A stretch of 64,000 bases of DNA. Origin: Paraburkholderia sp. BCC1886. Its GTDB lineage: Bacteria > Pseudomonadota > Gammaproteobacteria > Burkholderiales > Burkholderiaceae. This document shows positions 62,349-64,000 of this stretch, piece after piece. A model generated the notes under the pieces. It had not been told where the DNA came from. It saw nothing but the letters and a program-made list of their open reading frames with translations, and made no database searches. Positions within the stretch are counted from its first letter, which is position 1. Each line of letters opens with the position of its first letter. Both the position numbers and the translations under genes were made by a program. The DNA is taken from positions 1-64,000 of the forward strand of contig NZ_CAAJGK010000129.1 in NCBI RefSeq assembly GCF_900996245.1. The letters run 5' to 3'.

Positions 62349-63086
62349 ATGCATACGAATTCTGCTCACCGGCCGAAGCTCGGCAAGCGTTCGGTTGTAA
62401 CCAGACTCGCGGGATGTGTCGCGATTGCGGCGAGCGTGTTCGCCGTGCAACGCTTCGCGAATTCGGCCGAGACCACCGTGAAGGTGCCCGCGCCCGCGCA
62501 GGACGAGCAGGCGGGCGCCGTGCACAGCGAAACCGCGGTCTTCGCGGGCGGCTGTTTCTGGGGCGTGCAGGGCGTGTTCGAACACGTGCGCGGCGTGAAG
62601 CAGGTCGCCTCGGGTTATAGCGGCGGGGCGGCTACCACTGCGCAATACGAAACCGTGAGCGAAGGGGAATCGGGGCACGCGGAGTCGGTGCAGATCACCT
62701 ACGACCCGACGCAAATCACCTATGGCCGACTGCTGCAGATATTCTTTTCGGTCGTGCAGGACCCGACCGAGTTGAATTACCAGGGCCCCGATCACGGCAC
62801 GCAATATCGCTCGGCCATCTTCCCGCAGAACGCCCAGCAACGCGGTGTCGCGCAGGCGTATATCGCGCAACTCGACAAGGCCCACGTGTTCCCGGCGCCT
62901 ATCGTCACACGGGTGGAAGACTTCAAGGGCTTTTACCCGGCGGAGGCGTATCACCAGAATTTCCTCGCGCTGCATCCGGATTATCCGTATATCGCCATCA
63001 ACGATATGCCGAAGGTGAATGGGCTGAAGCGCCTGTTTCCGGAGTTGTATCGCAACGATCCCGTATTGCTGAAAGTCGCGACTTAA
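62349..63086 (+). CDS. msrA: Peptide-methionine (S)-S-oxide reductase, exported
   Basis: A 245-residue MsrA. An N-terminal membrane/signal segment (residues about 15-40, VTRLAGCVAIAASVFAVQRF) places it in the periplasm. Catalytic Cys69 is in AVFAGGCFWGVQGVFEH, followed by VASGYSGG and DPTELNYQGPDHGTQYRSAIF. It reduces the S form of methionine sulfoxide. Third gene of the msrB-dipZ-msrA unit, so both stereoisomers can be repaired outside the cytoplasm. Confidence 0.95.
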   Translation: MHTNSAHRPKLGKRSVVTRLAGCVAIAASVFAVQRFANSAETTVKVPAPAQDEQAGAVHSETAVFAGGCFWGVQGVFEHVRGVKQVASGYSGGAATTAQYETVSEGESGHAESVQITYDPTQITYGRLLQIFFSVVQDPTELNYQGPDHGTQYRSAIFPQNAQQRGVAQAYIAQLDKAHVFPAPIVTRVEDFKGFYPAEAYHQNFLALHPDYPYIAINDMPKVNGLKRLFPELYRNDPVLLKVAT

Positions 63087-63116
63087 GCTCGATCGTTCGG
63101 CCCGTTTCAACGTGGA

Positions 63117-63144
63117 CGCCGTGACCGCTCAGCCGGTCACGGCG
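63117..63144. terminator. Hairpin at the convergent msrA/TetR ends
   Basis: A perfect 11-bp stem CGCCGTGACCG/CGGTCACGGCG with a 6-nt loop, covering the stop codon of the TetR gene. No T-tract. It could limit read-through in either direction. Confidence 0.5.
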
Positions 63145-63764
63145 AGCTTGTCGATATACGCGCACAGCATGTCGCCGATTGCCTGCGCCCACGCATCCAC
63201 ATCCTCTTTCGAGCGCGCTTCGTTCGAGACCTGTTCGCCGAGCGTGGCGAGCGTCGTCATCATCACGTTGGCCGCGAACGCGCGCTTCTTCGGCGCGAGA
63301 TCCGGCAGCGCTTCTTTCATGAACGCGAGTGCGCGTTTCCTGACTTCCTTCTGATGCGCCGGCGCTTCCGGCGAGTCGCGATACAGCGGCGCGGCGTCGT
63401 CGAGCGCGAGGCGAAAGTCGGCTTCCTCGTATTCCGAGCGGAAGAATTCGCGCACCGTCAGACGCAGGCGATCGGCCGGCGAGCGGCTCGTATCGAACAG
63501 AACGCTTTCGAGCAGCGCACGCGTGCGTGTCCACTCGTCGGTCTGCAAGCGAAACAGGATCGCCTCCTTGTTCGGGAAGTACTGATACAGCGACCCCACG
63601 CTGACGCCGGCCGCTTCGGCGACGCGTGCGGCCGTGAAGCGGCGTGCGCCTTCACGCGTCAAAACGCGAATAGCGGCTTCCAGAATGTCTTCGACGAGTT
63701 GCGCGGAGCGCGCCTGTTGCGGGCGTTTGCGGACCGATACAACCGGGGTTTCACGGGTTTTCAT
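63129..63764 (-). CDS. TetR-family transcriptional regulator
   Basis: A 211-residue repressor-type protein. HTH at residues about 15-62 (ARSAQLVEDILEAAIRVLTR, FTAARVAEAAGVSVGSLYQY-FPNKEAILFRL). The C-terminal ligand domain is helical, without a recognisable specificity motif. It is divergent from the partial gene at 63879, which it probably controls; an inverted repeat lies between them. Confidence 0.92.
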   Translation of the reverse strand: MKTRETPVVSVRKRPQQARSAQLVEDILEAAIRVLTREGARRFTAARVAEAAGVSVGSLYQYFPNKEAILFRLQTDEWTRTRALLESVLFDTSRSPADRLRLTVREFFRSEYEEADFRLALDDAAPLYRDSPEAPAHQKEVRKRALAFMKEALPDLAPKKRAFAANVMMTTLATLGEQVSNEARSKEDVDAWAQAIGDMLCAYIDKLAVTG

Positions 63765-63793
63765 GGATTCTTCTCGAAGGGCGTCCGGGAATG

Positions 63794-63820
63794 CGAATAG
63801 AAAATGCGACGAACTATTCG
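63794..63820. promoter_or_regulatory. Candidate TetR operator
   Basis: CGAATAG (63794-63800) and CTATTCG (63814-63820) are inverted, 13 bp apart, between the TetR gene and the divergent partial gene. Size and place fit a TetR operator. Confidence 0.45.
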
Positions 63821-63878
63821 TATTCTATCTGCATGCGTTTCCTCATTCGCGGGACACGCCCAGACACTCAGGATTGTG

Positions 63879-64000
63879 ATGACCTCGACTTCGACTACTC
63901 TCACCCAAGCCCCGGTTTCCACGGTGTTGCAGCAGCTTTTTACCGAGGCCGACGCAACCAGCGCTACGCTCCGGCAAACCCTGAGCATGCTGCCGGCCGC
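63879..64000 (+). CDS. Partial gene at the window edge, product unknown
   Basis: Forty codons are visible (MTSTSTTLTQAPVSTVLQQL, then FTEADATSATLRQTL). AGGA lies seven bases before the ATG. The N-terminus is Thr/Ser-rich, without a signal peptide. It is divergent from the TetR regulator and probably its target. Too short to name; an O-methyltransferase-like enzyme is one possibility, from weak memory only. Confidence 0.6.
   Translation, partial: MTSTSTTLTQAPVSTVLQQLFTEADATSATLRQTLSMLPA

Overview
The window is a high-GC chromosomal segment that most resembles a Burkholderiales genome of the Burkholderia/Paraburkholderia type. This rests on the protein repertoire (PobA, a 387-residue Gram-negative porin, TssA-M, ProQ, many LysR regulators, phnW-phnX with its own LysR) and on the short exported small proteins. 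It is an inference from recognised families, not a database match. I see no rRNA, tRNA, insertion sequence, integrase or CRISPR array.

Layout. 1-13.9 kb is mixed metabolism: the 3' end of ilvA, pobA (4-hydroxybenzoate hydroxylase), small exported proteins including two His-rich ones, a TauD-type dioxygenase, kdgT, a GNAT acetyltransferase, a succinate-semialdehyde-dehydrogenase-like enzyme, a cold-shock protein, a sulfonate-type ABC transporter, a ProQ-domain protein and an orphan TAXI-type binding protein. 14.1-31.0 kb is a type VI secretion cluster in two divergent arms around an AT-rich gap: tssE-F-G-A plus a leading unknown gene on the minus strand, and tssB-C, an effector/immunity candidate pair, hcp, tssJ-K-L-M on the plus strand. 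No clpV (tssH), vgrG (tssI) or PAAR gene is in the window. The effector candidate is a Tlde1-like L,D-transpeptidase-fold protein followed by an exported partner.

31.0-36.2 kb holds a LysR/SDR divergent pair and a 2-aminoethylphosphonate degradation unit (LysR, phnW, phnX). 36.3-43.8 kb is the most unusual part: two tandem paralogous proteins of 1249 and 1211 residues. Each has a signal-less Ser/Pro/Ala-rich N-terminus, a conserved helical body, a small W/Y-rich module and a C-terminal array of about eleven consecutive helix-turn-helix units. I do not recognise them as a described family; a translocated or large modular DNA-binding protein is the leading guess. The pair shares a 27-bp upstream element (25 of 27 identical).

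44.0-48.2 kb carries a 2-oxoglutarate/Fe(II) oxygenase, an alpha/beta hydrolase, a LysR regulator and a cytosine-deaminase-like amidohydrolase. 48.2-53.5 kb is a three-gene chaperone operon (DUF2760, Hsp70, Hsp70 with a long C-terminal extension). 53.8-55.7 kb is a SoxC/SoxD-like pair, followed by a convergent porin. 57.4-63.1 kb is a two-component system facing a periplasmic methionine-sulfoxide repair operon (msrB, dipZ-like, msrA). The window ends with a TetR regulator and the start of a divergent gene.

Many genes are joined by 4-bp ATGA overlaps (tssF-G-A, tssK-L, effector-immunity, permease-ATPase, response regulator-kinase, DUF2760-Hsp70, oxygenase-hydrolase), which fixed several start codons.
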